This document shows, piece after piece, positions 10,131 through 19,273 of a DNA stretch of 64,000 bases. The stretch spans positions 372,001-436,000 of the forward strand of contig JAJFFH010000027.1 of NCBI GenBank assembly GCA_021776735.1. Reading direction: 5' to 3'. The stretch is from Planctomycetota bacterium. GTDB lineage: Bacteria > Planctomycetota > PLA2. Made by a program: the position numbers and the translations under genes. Within the stretch, counting starts at the first letter, position 1; each line of letters starts with the position of its first letter. The notes under the pieces were generated by a model, which was not told the DNA's origin, made no database searches, and saw only the letters and a program-made list of their open reading frames with translations.

Positions 10131-11018
10131 GTGGACTTCTGGGCCCAGCACAAGGACTTCGTCCTCAAGATTCTCGCCGGATTCGGCGTGTTCCTTGTCG
10201 CGCTCATCGCGCGGGGGATCACCTACGGCGACGAGTTGGAAGAAGGCGCTGACAAGAACCGGAAGCTCGCCGGCGGCATCAAGCGAATCAAGCTGGCGAA
10301 ACCGCAATTCCGCCGCGCGCTGGCCGAAGAGCGCGATAAACTCAAGGCGAACATTGCGCGGATGGTCGGCGAGATCGGCTGGGATCAACGCGAGGAGCGG
10401 CTCGAGATCGAGCTGATCCGGCGCACGCTCGGCTACCTCGCCCGTTACCGCGGCGGAGGAGCATCGGCGGCACGCGACATCGCCTCGGCCGCGTCCGCTG
10501 ACTGGGAGGCGATCAAGGCCAACCTGAACGGGGGGTTCCCGCAGCTACGCCTGAAGGTGCGCGATGCCCTCGTCGAGGAAGCGGCGGAGAAAAACATCGA
10601 GATCAAGGAAGGCATCGGCTTTCAGTCGCTGCTGAAGATCCAGCCGGAAGAGCTGGTGAAGTACCTGATGCAACTCGAACTGTCCGCCCGACTGGTGCGA
10701 TCTTGCATCGACGCCGGCGCGCTTGGGATCGACGAAGTCAACATCGACACGCAGCCGTCCCGCCGCGCGGTCATCCCGGGGGCGAACCCGAATGTCCTGG
10801 AAGAGTACGCGGTCACGATCCGTTTTCGGGCCCACCAGCCGAGCGTGATCCAGGTACTGAACAGTATCGAGCAGGATCGTCCCCAGGTGCCCGTGCGTCG
10901 CCTCCTGGTCGCCCGGCTGAAGCTTCCGCCGAACGCTGTCGGCGTGGAGCTGTCCGTGATGGCCCTCGCGTTCGACGCCGAGGCGAAGTTCAAGGCGGAA
11001 GAGAAAAAGGACCGGTAG
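10131..11018 (+). CDS. PilO/GspM-like inner-membrane assembly protein
   Basis: A 295-residue protein with an N-terminal transmembrane helix (about residues 10-30), a charged helical coiled-coil segment, and a C-terminal alpha/beta domain of the size expected for PilO. It starts with GTG one base after the stop of the PilM-PilN gene. Sequence similarity alone is weak; the assignment rests on gene order (PilM-PilN-PilO), size and topology. In the known systems PilO pairs with PilN in the periplasm and aligns the machine with the secretin. Confidence 0.6.
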   Translation: MDFWAQHKDFVLKILAGFGVFLVALIARGITYGDELEEGADKNRKLAGGIKRIKLAKPQFRRALAEERDKLKANIARMVGEIGWDQREERLEIELIRRTLGYLARYRGGGASAARDIASAASADWEAIKANLNGGFPQLRLKVRDALVEEAAEKNIEIKEGIGFQSLLKIQPEELVKYLMQLELSARLVRSCIDAGALGIDEVNIDTQPSRRAVIPGANPNVLEEYAVTIRFRAHQPSVIQVLNSIEQDRPQVPVRRLLVARLKLPPNAVGVELSVMALAFDAEAKFKAEEKKDR

Positions 11019-11025
11019 GCAACGC

Positions 11026-13935
11026 ATGAACCGTGAAAGGATTCTTCTCGTCGCCGTGCTCGGCATCGTGGCGCTGTGGTGGTTCGTCGCACGAGATGTG
11101 CACGAGCCCCGGACGAACGCGGAGCCGGGTACCAAAAAAATCAAGGTCATCGATGTCACGTCGCCCCCCCCCGCGGGCGGAAAGCTGACGGACGGCGATG
11201 TCTTTACGCTGCGGACGAACGAGCGGCCGCATCCGCGCTCGGAGCTGGCGGCGCCGGTCGAGATCGACCTGCCGGGCATCTGGCCGCCAACGTCGCGTTC
11301 GGTCGGGGTCGTCTTGTACGACCGCTTGCGCCGACCGGTGATCGACCGTGTGTCGGCGGATGGGAACCTTGAATTGCCTGCCGCTCCCGAGCGCGCCGGT
11401 GACGGAGGCGAGGCGGACGCCGGTGATCGCTGGGACGAGGCGACGCTGAGCAGTCGCGTGACGAAGTTGCGCGTGGAGCATGTCATTGTCGGCGGGACTC
11501 GTCATCGCGAGCCGGCCAAGAAGCCGTCGATACCGGAAGCCGCGGATGTCGCGTACTACCGTGCCGTCGCGATGCTGGAGCTTGATCCCGGCGCCTCCGG
11601 CGTGACGGAAGCCCGTGTTCGGCTGACCGTCGGCGGATCCGTGCAAAAGGAAATCGGCGACGACCTGAACGGGTTCACGATTGCCAAGAGCGGCCGGGAC
11701 AGCGGCTGGTGGGAGGGACTCAAGGGCTATGTCCGGGCGTCCCGCACCGGTGGTTTCGGCGAGCGGCTGCGAATCGGCAAGCAGCTCCTCGCGGCCGGCG
11801 AGCGGCACAGCGACAAGGCGCGGCTCGAGTGGTCTCTTGCGGCTTTGGAAAGTGCCCGCGCCGCAATGCCGGCCCAGAACCGAGCGGGTCGCCAGGACGT
11901 GCTGCTGCACCTGTTGGAGTGTGCCAGCCTGCTGAACCGCCAGGAGATCGTCCTCGCGTTCGCCTTCGACTATCTCGCGCGGTTCCCGCGTGATCCGGTC
12001 GTGCTCGAATACATCGGAGGCGTGCTGGCCAGTCGGTCGTTCGACCTTCCGGAGATGGCCCGCGACCTGTTCCACAAAGCGGGCACACCGAGTGCGCAGC
12101 GCCGGCGAATCGAGATCATGATCCGGCTCGGCCAGTTCGAGGCCGCACGCGATGTGCTGCTGGGCGGCAAGGCCGACAAGGGTGCGGAGGTGGATCTGCT
12201 TCGTGCGCGCGTCGCGCTCGCCCTGGGCGACCTCGGTCAGGCCGAGACATTGGCCCAGGGTCGGGCCAGTGGGCAGTGGAAGGCCGAGGCGCACCAGATT
12301 CTGGGCGGCGTCTACTACGTGTCCGGCGAGGCCGAGCGCGCGGCGACAGAGTTCCTGCGGGCGGCCCAGGCCGATCCCAGCCGATCAACCGCGTTTTCCG
12401 ACCTTGGTCTTGCGCTGGCGGTGCAGGGGCGCGCGAAGGACGCACGGCTTTGCTTTGATCGTGCCCGGCTGCTCGATCCGATCGACAACGTCGTCATCCC
12501 GCCTTTGGGAGACGCTTGGATCGACCTCGAGTGGGGCCGCTACGGCCTCGCCCATCCCCCTGCCACGAAGGATCTGGACGAGTTGCGCGCCGCGCGGGAA
12601 AAGGCCGCGGGCATGGTCACCGAAGCCTTGACCAAGTTCGCGGCCGTCGAAGACAACAACGGCAACGACCTGCTGGCCCGGTTTTTTCACGGGTACGGCA
12701 TGGAGCGGAACGGCAGGCTGGATGAAGCGGCGAAGAAGTATCGCGCCACACTCGATTCCGACCACCGCTACCGTGTCGCGATCACGCGTCTGGGCTACGT
12801 GTTGTCCCGGCTCATCGAGGACGGAGCGTCGGTCGAGCGCACCAGCGAGGCGGTCAACCATCTCGCGAAGGCCGTCGAACTGAACCCGGATACGCCCGAG
12901 GTGGCGTATGTGCTGGCGCGGTTCCTCATGTCGATCCGCGGCAAGAACACGAAGTTGGCACGCGCCATGTTCGCCCGGGTCCGAGACAATCAGGGCAAGC
13001 TCCGGGACAAGACGCTGGCGCTGTGGGCCCGTGCCGCAGATGCCGCGTTGCGCTACCGCGATGACACGGTCGATGATCGCAAGGTGAGAGCCGCCCTCAA
13101 CGAGGTTCGCGACCTTGTGCGCGACTCGCAGGGCAGCAAGGACGAGAAGTGGCTCTTGGCCCACAGTCCGACGTTTCGGTACGCGACGGATCTCCGCGAT
13201 GCCGTCATCGAAAACGCGGGCAAGGTCGATCTCGTCTGGAAGTTTCTCAAGATCCCGCGGGAGTGGCAGAAAAACGCGAAGCAGCCGATGGTCATCACCG
13301 GCGGCACAAACGGCATCAAGTTCAGCGGTGAGATCGACTACGGCGGCAAGGGGCGCCAGAATCGACCGACCGTGTTCGACCGCGGCTCGATCATGTTTCC
13401 GCCCGGCGGCTCGCCCGGTCTCTCGGGCCGGGACTTTTATTCGGTCACGGTTTGGGGAACGATCCCCCCGGGCACCCAGGTCGACTTCGGGATCGCCGTT
13501 GCCAACCCCCCGCGCGCTCAAAAGGGGCCGGCGGGGATCAAGGTGCGCCGTCGCCGGGATGGCAAGCTCGACGTGAAGATTGAGGGGGCGGAACGCAAGC
13601 CGATCAAGGCGTTGCGCGGCCGGCGTTACTACCTCATGGACCAGGTCGCGTGGCCCGTGGGGGACTTTGAGCTGACCATTGCCGTCGTGGGCGGGGACAA
13701 GAACCGCAAGCAGGGGCGGTTTGCGGTTTTTCTCAACGGGAAGAACGTCTTCGAGCAGCAGTTCGGAAGAGATGAAAAGAACCCGGAGGCGACGGCTACG
13801 GAACAGACCGTGATGCTTCGCCGTCGCGGAAATCGCCAAGCTTATCTTTATGCGTGGGTGGAGGGGTCGGAAGGCCGCTCGGTTCCCGGTATCCTCGTTA
13901 CGAAGGTCGTCTTGACCAAGCGCCAGCAGGACTAG
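11026..13935 (+). CDS. membrane-anchored TPR protein of the pilus/secretion operon
   Basis: A 969-residue protein. Residues 5-22 are an uncleaved signal anchor; about 230-640 are tetratricopeptide repeats; about 740-960 are beta-rich with a jelly-roll or LamG-like look, without recognisable catalytic residues. It starts 8 bp after the PilO-like gene and ends 26 bp before the first pseudopilin, in the position where many operons carry a PilP or a pilus-assembly TPR protein (PilF-like, but far larger). A role as periplasmic scaffold for assembly is an inference from position. A run of nine C at 11164-11172 lies early in the coding sequence, so a one-base slip there would truncate the protein. 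Confidence 0.75.
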   Translation: MNRERILLVAVLGIVALWWFVARDVHEPRTNAEPGTKKIKVIDVTSPPPAGGKLTDGDVFTLRTNERPHPRSELAAPVEIDLPGIWPPTSRSVGVVLYDRLRRPVIDRVSADGNLELPAAPERAGDGGEADAGDRWDEATLSSRVTKLRVEHVIVGGTRHREPAKKPSIPEAADVAYYRAVAMLELDPGASGVTEARVRLTVGGSVQKEIGDDLNGFTIAKSGRDSGWWEGLKGYVRASRTGGFGERLRIGKQLLAAGERHSDKARLEWSLAALESARAAMPAQNRAGRQDVLLHLLECASLLNRQEIVLAFAFDYLARFPRDPVVLEYIGGVLASRSFDLPEMARDLFHKAGTPSAQRRRIEIMIRLGQFEAARDVLLGGKADKGAEVDLLRARVALALGDLGQAETLAQGRASGQWKAEAHQILGGVYYVSGEAERAATEFLRAAQADPSRSTAFSDLGLALAVQGRAKDARLCFDRARLLDPIDNVVIPPLGDAWIDLEWGRYGLAHPPATKDLDELRAAREKAAGMVTEALTKFAAVEDNNGNDLLARFFHGYGMERNGRLDEAAKKYRATLDSDHRYRVAITRLGYVLSRLIEDGASVERTSEAVNHLAKAVELNPDTPEVAYVLARFLMSIRGKNTKLARAMFARVRDNQGKLRDKTLALWARAADAALRYRDDTVDDRKVRAALNEVRDLVRDSQGSKDEKWLLAHSPTFRYATDLRDAVIENAGKVDLVWKFLKIPREWQKNAKQPMVITGGTNGIKFSGEIDYGGKGRQNRPTVFDRGSIMFPPGGSPGLSGRDFYSVTVWGTIPPGTQVDFGIAVANPPRAQKGPAGIKVRRRRDGKLDVKIEGAERKPIKALRGRRYYLMDQVAWPVGDFELTIAVVGGDKNRKQGRFAVFLNGKNVFEQQFGRDEKNPEATATEQTVMLRRRGNRQAYLYAWVEGSEGRSVPGILVTKVVLTKRQQD

Positions 13936-13961
13936 CCCAACCGGAACTAGTAGGAGTCGAT

Positions 13962-14672
13962 ATGAAACGTCAGGCCAAAACCCGAGCCTTCACGCTGATC
14001 GAGATTCTCGTCGTCGTGGCGATCCTCGGCACGCTCATGGGGCTGATCTCGATCTTCGTCGTCCGTGCCGGTACGACCAAGCGCCGGAACATGACAAAGC
14101 TGTTGATCACGAGCCACCTGAGGATCGCGATCGACCGCTACAAGCAGGAGTTCAAGAGGTACCCGCCCGCCACGGTCGGTGACCTGAACAAGGCCGGGGG
14201 GGGCAAGCGCTGGAAAGCGTTGGCCAACGACAGCGGCGACGAAATCAACGGGACCACCGAGGTTCTCCTCGTCGCCTTGAACCACGCCGACCTCACCGCC
14301 AAGGTGCGACCGAGCGACTGGGGTCTCGACGATCCGCTCGGCAACGGGGACGACGACGAGTGGAACCAGACCCCGGACGGGCTCTCGACCGCGAAGGCGC
14401 GGGAGATCAAGGACGGGTACGGCAACACCGTCGTCTACCTGCCGTCCAAGCTCTACAACGCCGGTCCGGTTCGCATCACGAATCAGAACGGCGACGAGGT
14501 CGAGGTCTTTGCCGTCCGAAAACCGGACGGCACGTTCTATAACCCGACGTCGTACCAGTTGATCTCCGTCGGCGAAAACGGCAAGCAGGATGCCGTGGAC
14601 GGAGTGATCGAGGACACGATTGAGCTCGACGACATCATGAACTTCAGCCCTGAGGTCGAGGACGAGGAATAG
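13962..14672 (+). CDS. type II secretion major pseudopilin-like protein (GspG-like)
   Basis: A 236-residue prepilin. The leader MKRQAKTRA is followed by FTLIEILVVVAILGTLMG, the classic N-terminal helix with Glu5; the residue before the cleavage site is Ala, not the usual Gly. The region with DPLGNGDDDEW and KDGYGNTVVY resembles the calcium-loop area of GspG. An upstream in-frame start exists, but the ATG at 13962 is preceded by TAGGAG six bases away and gives a normal leader length, so I chose it. A run of eight G lies near 14196. It is the first of four consecutive pseudopilin genes; its product should form the shaft of the pseudopilus. Confidence 0.85.
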   Translation: MKRQAKTRAFTLIEILVVVAILGTLMGLISIFVVRAGTTKRRNMTKLLITSHLRIAIDRYKQEFKRYPPATVGDLNKAGGGKRWKALANDSGDEINGTTEVLLVALNHADLTAKVRPSDWGLDDPLGNGDDDEWNQTPDGLSTAKAREIKDGYGNTVVYLPSKLYNAGPVRITNQNGDEVEVFAVRKPDGTFYNPTSYQLISVGENGKQDAVDGVIEDTIELDDIMNFSPEVEDEE

Positions 14673-14676
14673 CGCG

Positions 14677-15888
14677 ATGACCGGTCGCCGAAAACATCGC
14701 CGTCCGTTCGCTGTACTCGGGAGTGTCCGTCTCGGGGACATCCGCGCTCGGGCTGGACGCTCGGCTCGCGGGTTCACGCTGGTCGAAGTCCTTGTCGTCC
14801 TGGGGCTCCTCGGCGTCCTGATGGGCATCGGGGCGGGAATGATCTCGCGTCTCGGTCGCGGCAACGTCCTGATTCAGACGACGTACTCGCTCGCGTCGCA
14901 ACTCGCGACCGCGCGCGCCCGGGCGTACGGGCCGAGCACGGCCCGGGTCGAGATCACCGCCGACGAAGACGGCGAGGTGACCCTGCGGGCCTATCGTTCG
15001 CGGTCCGTGTTCACCTGGCTGTGCGAGGGCTTCGACAGCGCGTCGGAGGACGTTCTCAAGTCGGTCGGCGCCGTCGAGATTTCGACCGATTCCCTCGGCA
15101 ACCGCGAAGGTCGCTACGCGATTTTTGCGAAGGGTGGCCAGGTGAGTCTGGGCAGCCCGCCGTGGCTGGCGTTTCGGGACGGCTTCACGCTGCGGTGCCG
15201 CGTGCGGCCCGCGCAACTGAGCGGTACGCTCAAGCTGATCAGCCGCGGGCCCGGCTTCACTATCGCGCTGGTGCCCGCAGGCGAAGGCCGCTTCGATATC
15301 GAGGCGAAGATTCGGCTCGACAAGGACCCGGGGAATGAAAAGGACACCGGTGGCGACTGCGTGCTCCGGACCGGGCTGAACGGCGCCACGCCGGTGCCCG
15401 AGTGGTCCGGGCCGCTCCTTGGCGGCCGCTGGGCCGAGATTCAGATCACGTACGACCGCAGCGCGCTCCAAATCCACGTCAACGACCGGCTGCGAGGCCG
15501 GCGGGCGGACAAGCGCGGCCCGATTCAGCTCCGCAACGAGCCGTTCGTGATCGGCGACGGGTATCAGGGCGATTTCGACAGCCTGACGATCGGCGGCATC
15601 TTCGAGGACGACGACGATCGCTACAGTGTCCCGGGTTCGGTCCAGTGGGTCGATGGCTCGGGCAAGGTGCATAGCAACGCGAAGGCGACGGTCCATTTTC
15701 GCAACCGCCGGCTGGACCCGCGCTTTCATCCCACGGCAGCCCGGTTCCTGTTCCGGCTCGACACGGGCGAAGAGCAGGGACCGCGCCGGCTGGTCGTCGT
15801 GAGGCGCAGCGGCGAAAGCGCCGTGATGCTGCCTGATGAAGACGACCCCGCCGAAGACGAGGACGGCGAAGAAGAGGAAGGGAATTGA
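14677..15888 (+). CDS. pseudopilin fused to a LamG-like domain (GspH-like)
   Basis: A 403-residue protein. An unusually long 33-residue leader ends in RSARG, followed by FTLVEVLVVLGLLGVLMG with Glu5. After the pilin helix, residues about 150-310 look like a concanavalin-A or LamG-type beta sandwich (WLAFRDGFTLRCRV, GRWAEIQITYDRS, FDSLTIGGIF), which is inserted in or appended to the pilin head; the C-terminus is strongly acidic. The first codons overlap copy 1 of the ATCGCCGTCCGT element, which explains the odd leader. It starts 4 bp after the GspG-like gene. A minor pseudopilin with a sugar- or ligand-binding head is the likely role; GspH is assigned by gene order only. Confidence 0.75.
   Translation: MTGRRKHRRPFAVLGSVRLGDIRARAGRSARGFTLVEVLVVLGLLGVLMGIGAGMISRLGRGNVLIQTTYSLASQLATARARAYGPSTARVEITADEDGEVTLRAYRSRSVFTWLCEGFDSASEDVLKSVGAVEISTDSLGNREGRYAIFAKGGQVSLGSPPWLAFRDGFTLRCRVRPAQLSGTLKLISRGPGFTIALVPAGEGRFDIEAKIRLDKDPGNEKDTGGDCVLRTGLNGATPVPEWSGPLLGGRWAEIQITYDRSALQIHVNDRLRGRRADKRGPIQLRNEPFVIGDGYQGDFDSLTIGGIFEDDDDRYSVPGSVQWVDGSGKVHSNAKATVHFRNRRLDPRFHPTAARFLFRLDTGEEQGPRRLVVVRRSGESAVMLPDEDDPAEDEDGEEEEGN
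14696..14707 (+). repeat. ATCGCCGTCCGT element, copy 1
   Basis: An exact 12-mer in a longer match (AACATCGCCGTCCGTTCGCT), here inside the leader-peptide codons of the LamG-type pseudopilin. Confidence 0.6.
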
Positions 15889-15896
15889 GGCTCGCC

Positions 15897-17114
15897 ATGG
15901 TTGCACCCGTGCGTCCGCGCCGCGGCTTCACGCTGCTGGAGATCATGATCGCCATGAGCCTGTTTACGCTCATCGGCCTCGCCGTTGTTTCGCTCATGCG
16001 CACCGGCGTCGACATGTGGATCGCTGGCAACCGCGGTTCCGAGCGGGAAGACCGTCGAGAGATGAGCCTGCCGCGGCTTGAGCAGGATCTGCGGGCGGTT
16101 CTCGTGCCCGAGCAGATCGATCGCATTCCGTTCGATCCGAAGAACCCGGATCCGGAAAAGGAGCCCGAGCCGCAGCCGCCGGAGAACCGATTCATCAGCG
16201 GCCAGCACCTGCTGAAGATCGGGGCGCGCGAGACGCCGTATTCCTGCCGGTACCTTGTGTTCGTCCGGGACATCACGGGCCTCGACGAGTTGGACACCTA
16301 CGCCGCCCGCGCAGGCACCAACCCGAAGGCCGAGTCCTTCATCGACGGCAAGGACGACGAAGACGAGTTCAAGCGCAACGACCACCTTCCGACCGGCGGA
16401 ACGGTGGAGGTCTTGTGGCTGTGGCTTCCGAACGAAAAAAAAGAGGGGCTCGGCACGGTGTATCGCGCGTACCGGACCCCGATCGGCGGCAAGGGCACGC
16501 TGCTCGACCCCAAGAACCACGACGAGTTGAAAGAGATCTTCGAGACCATCAAGCCGGAGCCCATGTTCCAGGACGTGCTCTTGTTCGATATCTCGTTTTG
16601 GACCCAGTACACGACGAAGTGGGATGGCGTTGTCGATGTGACGCAGCGACCGGCGCAACAAAAAAAGGGCCGGCGCAAGCGTCGGATCCCGTGCGGCCCG
16701 TCCGCTACGTGGGATTCGACCCGCGGCGTGCTGCCGTCGTTCAAGCTCGCGCGGAAATCGCTGACCATGTCGGCGGACGATATCTGGCCGCGCATGGTCC
16801 GGATTCGTTTTGCGCTCATGGAAGACGACACGGAACTGCTCGAAACCATCGGCAACTCGGCCGGGGATTTCGTCGTTACCGAAGCGTCCTTTGCGACGGG
16901 CTTTGGCCAGATCGACGGCCGCGCCATGAAGATCGGCGCGGAGTGGATCCGGATCGACCAACGCGACGGCGACCAGAGAAACCGTTTCAATGTGAATGAC
17001 CGCGGCGTCTTCGGCACCCCCGGCGAGGCGCATGGCCCGGGCACTCCGGTGTATTTCGGACGTGTATTCGAGTTCACGATCCGCTGCCCGTCGTTTCGCG
17101 ACGACAACAACTAA
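15897..17114 (+). CDS. minor pseudopilin, GspJ-like
   Basis: A 405-residue prepilin with leader MVAPVRPRRG and helix FTLLEIMIAMSLFTLIGLA (Glu5 present, Gly before the cleavage site). A TTG four codons upstream overlaps the previous stop, but the ATG at 15897 has GAGG six bases before it and was chosen. The head domain is much larger than the 200 residues usual for GspJ and has no other motif I recognise; it contains a lysine-arginine-rich patch near residues 255-265. GspJ caps the pseudopilus tip together with GspI and GspK. The position between the GspH-like and GspI-like genes supports the call. Confidence 0.75.
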   Translation: MVAPVRPRRGFTLLEIMIAMSLFTLIGLAVVSLMRTGVDMWIAGNRGSEREDRREMSLPRLEQDLRAVLVPEQIDRIPFDPKNPDPEKEPEPQPPENRFISGQHLLKIGARETPYSCRYLVFVRDITGLDELDTYAARAGTNPKAESFIDGKDDEDEFKRNDHLPTGGTVEVLWLWLPNEKKEGLGTVYRAYRTPIGGKGTLLDPKNHDELKEIFETIKPEPMFQDVLLFDISFWTQYTTKWDGVVDVTQRPAQQKKGRRKRRIPCGPSATWDSTRGVLPSFKLARKSLTMSADDIWPRMVRIRFALMEDDTELLETIGNSAGDFVVTEASFATGFGQIDGRAMKIGAEWIRIDQRDGDQRNRFNVNDRGVFGTPGEAHGPGTPVYFGRVFEFTIRCPSFRDDNN

Positions 17115-17179
17115 TTGCCCTTGCGACGGCGGTGTCCGAACACGGGCAGAGTCGCGGGGATCCGCCGATTTTGGTGGAT

Positions 17180-17194
17180 GGGGGGCGCGGGGGC
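17180..17194 (+). repeat. G-tract element, CGC variant
   Basis: Six G, CGC, five G, C in the 124-bp gap between the GspJ-like and GspI-like genes. The variant has CGC in place of the single C of the main family. Confidence 0.4.
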
Positions 17195-17238
17195 GGCGGA
17201 CGCGGCTGCACGGCGCGTGATATAAGAGAGGAATCCAG

Positions 17239-17805
17239 ATGACGACACGATCGCGGCGCAAGACGCGCAAAGGGTTCACCCTCCTCGAGGTCTTGATCGC
17301 GATGAGCATCCTCGCGGTCGGCGCGACCTCCGTCCTCGGCATTTTTGTCGCGGCGCTGAGGTTTCACACGGATCGGGTCGAGGACAACCGAATTACCGGT
17401 CTCTTGAACCACGCCAAGACACACGCGTGGATCGCGTTCAACAACCACATTCCCGATCCGGACAAGGGTGGCGACGCACTGCTGCCCAAGAAAATCGTGG
17501 CGGACTTCACCGATGCCGACAAGGCGCTGGCCAACCCCGATCCGATGATTCAGGACGCGGCCGAGCGTTTTGAGGGCTTTCGGTACGAGATCGAGTTCGA
17601 GGACAGCGATGTCACCGTGCCCGGCTCCAGCGTCGTGGTCACGATTTCCATTTTCCGCCGCAGTACGCAAAAGGACAAATCGACGCCATTCGACAAACTC
17701 GTGCTGACGCGTGACGGCACACCCGTCAACGAGTTCTTCAGCAGCCCATCGCTCGCGAAGCGGGACTCAAAAAAGGACACGCAGGGCCGCGGAGGTAGCC
17801 GATGA
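17239..17805 (+). CDS. minor pseudopilin, GspI/PilV-like
   Basis: A 188-residue prepilin: leader MTTRSRRKTRKG, then FTLLEVLIAMSILAVGATSVLG with Glu5. Its size and the order after the GspJ-like gene fit GspI or PilV. AGAGG precedes the ATG at normal spacing. The last four bases overlap the next start (ATGA), so translation is coupled to the following exported protein. It is separated from the GspJ-like gene by 124 bp, the largest gap inside this run, which holds a G-tract variant. Confidence 0.8.
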   Translation: MTTRSRRKTRKGFTLLEVLIAMSILAVGATSVLGIFVAALRFHTDRVEDNRITGLLNHAKTHAWIAFNNHIPDPDKGGDALLPKKIVADFTDADKALANPDPMIQDAAERFEGFRYEIEFEDSDVTVPGSSVVVTISIFRRSTQKDKSTPFDKLVLTRDGTPVNEFFSSPSLAKRDSKKDTQGRGGSR

Positions 17806-19256
17806 TCCAGTTTCACACCTGTGGTGGAGCCGGCCGGCGCGCGGCGCTTCTCGTGCTGGTACTCGCCTACGCGGCACACGCGGGTCCCCCGCGCCCGATC
17901 GAGATGGTCGATGGAACCCGCCTGATCGGCCGGATTCTGGACAGTGAGTGCTCCGATACGGTGTTGGTGATCCGCACCGTTCCGCGCAATCGCAAACTCA
18001 CGATCCCGTGGAACAAGGTCAAGAGTACGACCGCGCACGAACTGCGCGTGGCGCTTGGTTTCGAGGTCGCTGAAAAGGACCCCGACCAGATGCTGGTCGA
18101 TGCCCACCGCGTTCGCAACCGCGCGGGCAACGTCTTCACCGGAAGGTGGCAGAACAAGGCCACCTATAAAAAGGACGGTCACTACCTGCTCAAGACATCG
18201 GCGGGAGAGCGTCGGATTCGGCTGAGCGATGTTCGCGATGCGCCTGCCGCCGTCAAGGTCGACGCGTTGGAGGTCTTTTCGCCGGTCGAGCTGTACGAGA
18301 AAAAACTGGGCGAAACGCCTCCGAAGACCGCGAACGACCACTACCTGATGGGCGAATACGCGCGGCTCGTGACGGCGTTCGAGCAGGCCAAGGAACACTA
18401 CGAGAAGGCCGTGGATCTGGGCTATCCCCGTGCCAAGGCTGAGCGCGTGATCGAGACGGTGGAGCGATACATCAATTCGCGCGCCGCGATGGAGGAACTC
18501 CGGGCGATCCGCCGCAGCATCGTGCACAAGAACTTCGCCAAGGCGAAGGCGCTCATCGCGACCTTTCGCGAAAAAAACGCCGACGACGAGATCCTGCTCA
18601 AGGACCTTGGACAGCAGGAAGCGGCACTCATCAAGAATCGGCAGAAGTACTACGTCGATCGCGTCCCGCGGATGCTGCGGGATCAGGTCAAGCGCTTGTG
18701 CGCCGCGAAGGTGAAGGAGCCCGAGCTTACGCTGCGGGATGCCCAGCAGTTCGCCGCCGGCGACGTGAGTGCCGAGGACTCGGCCGGCCACCAGGCGGTT
18801 CAGGAACTCGCGGTGAAATTGGAGCTCGAGCCCGAGGAGGTCTTGAAGTTCTGGGAGAGCCGGAGGATGGTCCTGCTGCGTGCCTTTTATCGCGACGGCA
18901 CGTTCACCGCGATTGACGAACTGGAAGACGCCTTGGCCCGCGCTCCCAAGTTCAAGGGCAAAAAGGGCGGCCCGAAGCCGCCGAAGCCGCGCAAACGTCT
19001 CACGCCGGACGCTTGGTGGGAGGGCAAGATCAAGGGCCGCAGGCACGCGGAGTTGCGCGACTATCTCTATGCGCAATGGGCGGAAAACAGCGGCATGTGC
19101 GAGGTTCTCAAGCCCAAGGACGGCACCTGTCCGACCTGCGCCGGCAAGGGATACACGCAATATATGGCCGCGACGCCCGGTGGCGTCGTTCCGGCCAACG
19201 ACCGCTGCAGAACCTGCCACATGGCGAAGTTCCTGCGAGTCGTGCGGTTCAAGTAG
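17802..19256 (+). CDS. exported protein with C-terminal zinc-ribbon-like CxxC pairs
   Basis: A 484-residue protein. A signal peptide (about residues 1-28, ending AAHAG) is followed by a segment resembling a beta-barrel (IEMVDGTRLIGRILD), then a long helical part, and a C-terminal CPTCAGKGYTQ with a second CRTCHMAKF, spaced like the DnaJ-type zinc-binding module. A CxxCH in the second pair could instead bind heme, but the pairing and the G-rich surroundings favour zinc. It overlaps the GspI-like gene by four bases. Function unknown; the context suggests a periplasmic or secreted partner of the pseudopilus machine. Confidence 0.7.
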   Translation: MIQFHTCGGAGRRAALLVLVLAYAAHAGPPRPIEMVDGTRLIGRILDSECSDTVLVIRTVPRNRKLTIPWNKVKSTTAHELRVALGFEVAEKDPDQMLVDAHRVRNRAGNVFTGRWQNKATYKKDGHYLLKTSAGERRIRLSDVRDAPAAVKVDALEVFSPVELYEKKLGETPPKTANDHYLMGEYARLVTAFEQAKEHYEKAVDLGYPRAKAERVIETVERYINSRAAMEELRAIRRSIVHKNFAKAKALIATFREKNADDEILLKDLGQQEAALIKNRQKYYVDRVPRMLRDQVKRLCAAKVKEPELTLRDAQQFAAGDVSAEDSAGHQAVQELAVKLELEPEEVLKFWESRRMVLLRAFYRDGTFTAIDELEDALARAPKFKGKKGGPKPPKPRKRLTPDAWWEGKIKGRRHAELRDYLYAQWAENSGMCEVLKPKDGTCPTCAGKGYTQYMAATPGGVVPANDRCRTCHMAKFLRVVRFK

Positions 19257-19273
19257 CTTTCGGAGTTTCGACC

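Noticed and set aside
19133..19248. Second CxxC pair of the 484-residue exported protein as a heme site (CRTCH)
   Set aside because: It pairs with a CPTCAGKG motif in the spacing of a DnaJ-type zinc module; a single heme is less likely, though not excluded.
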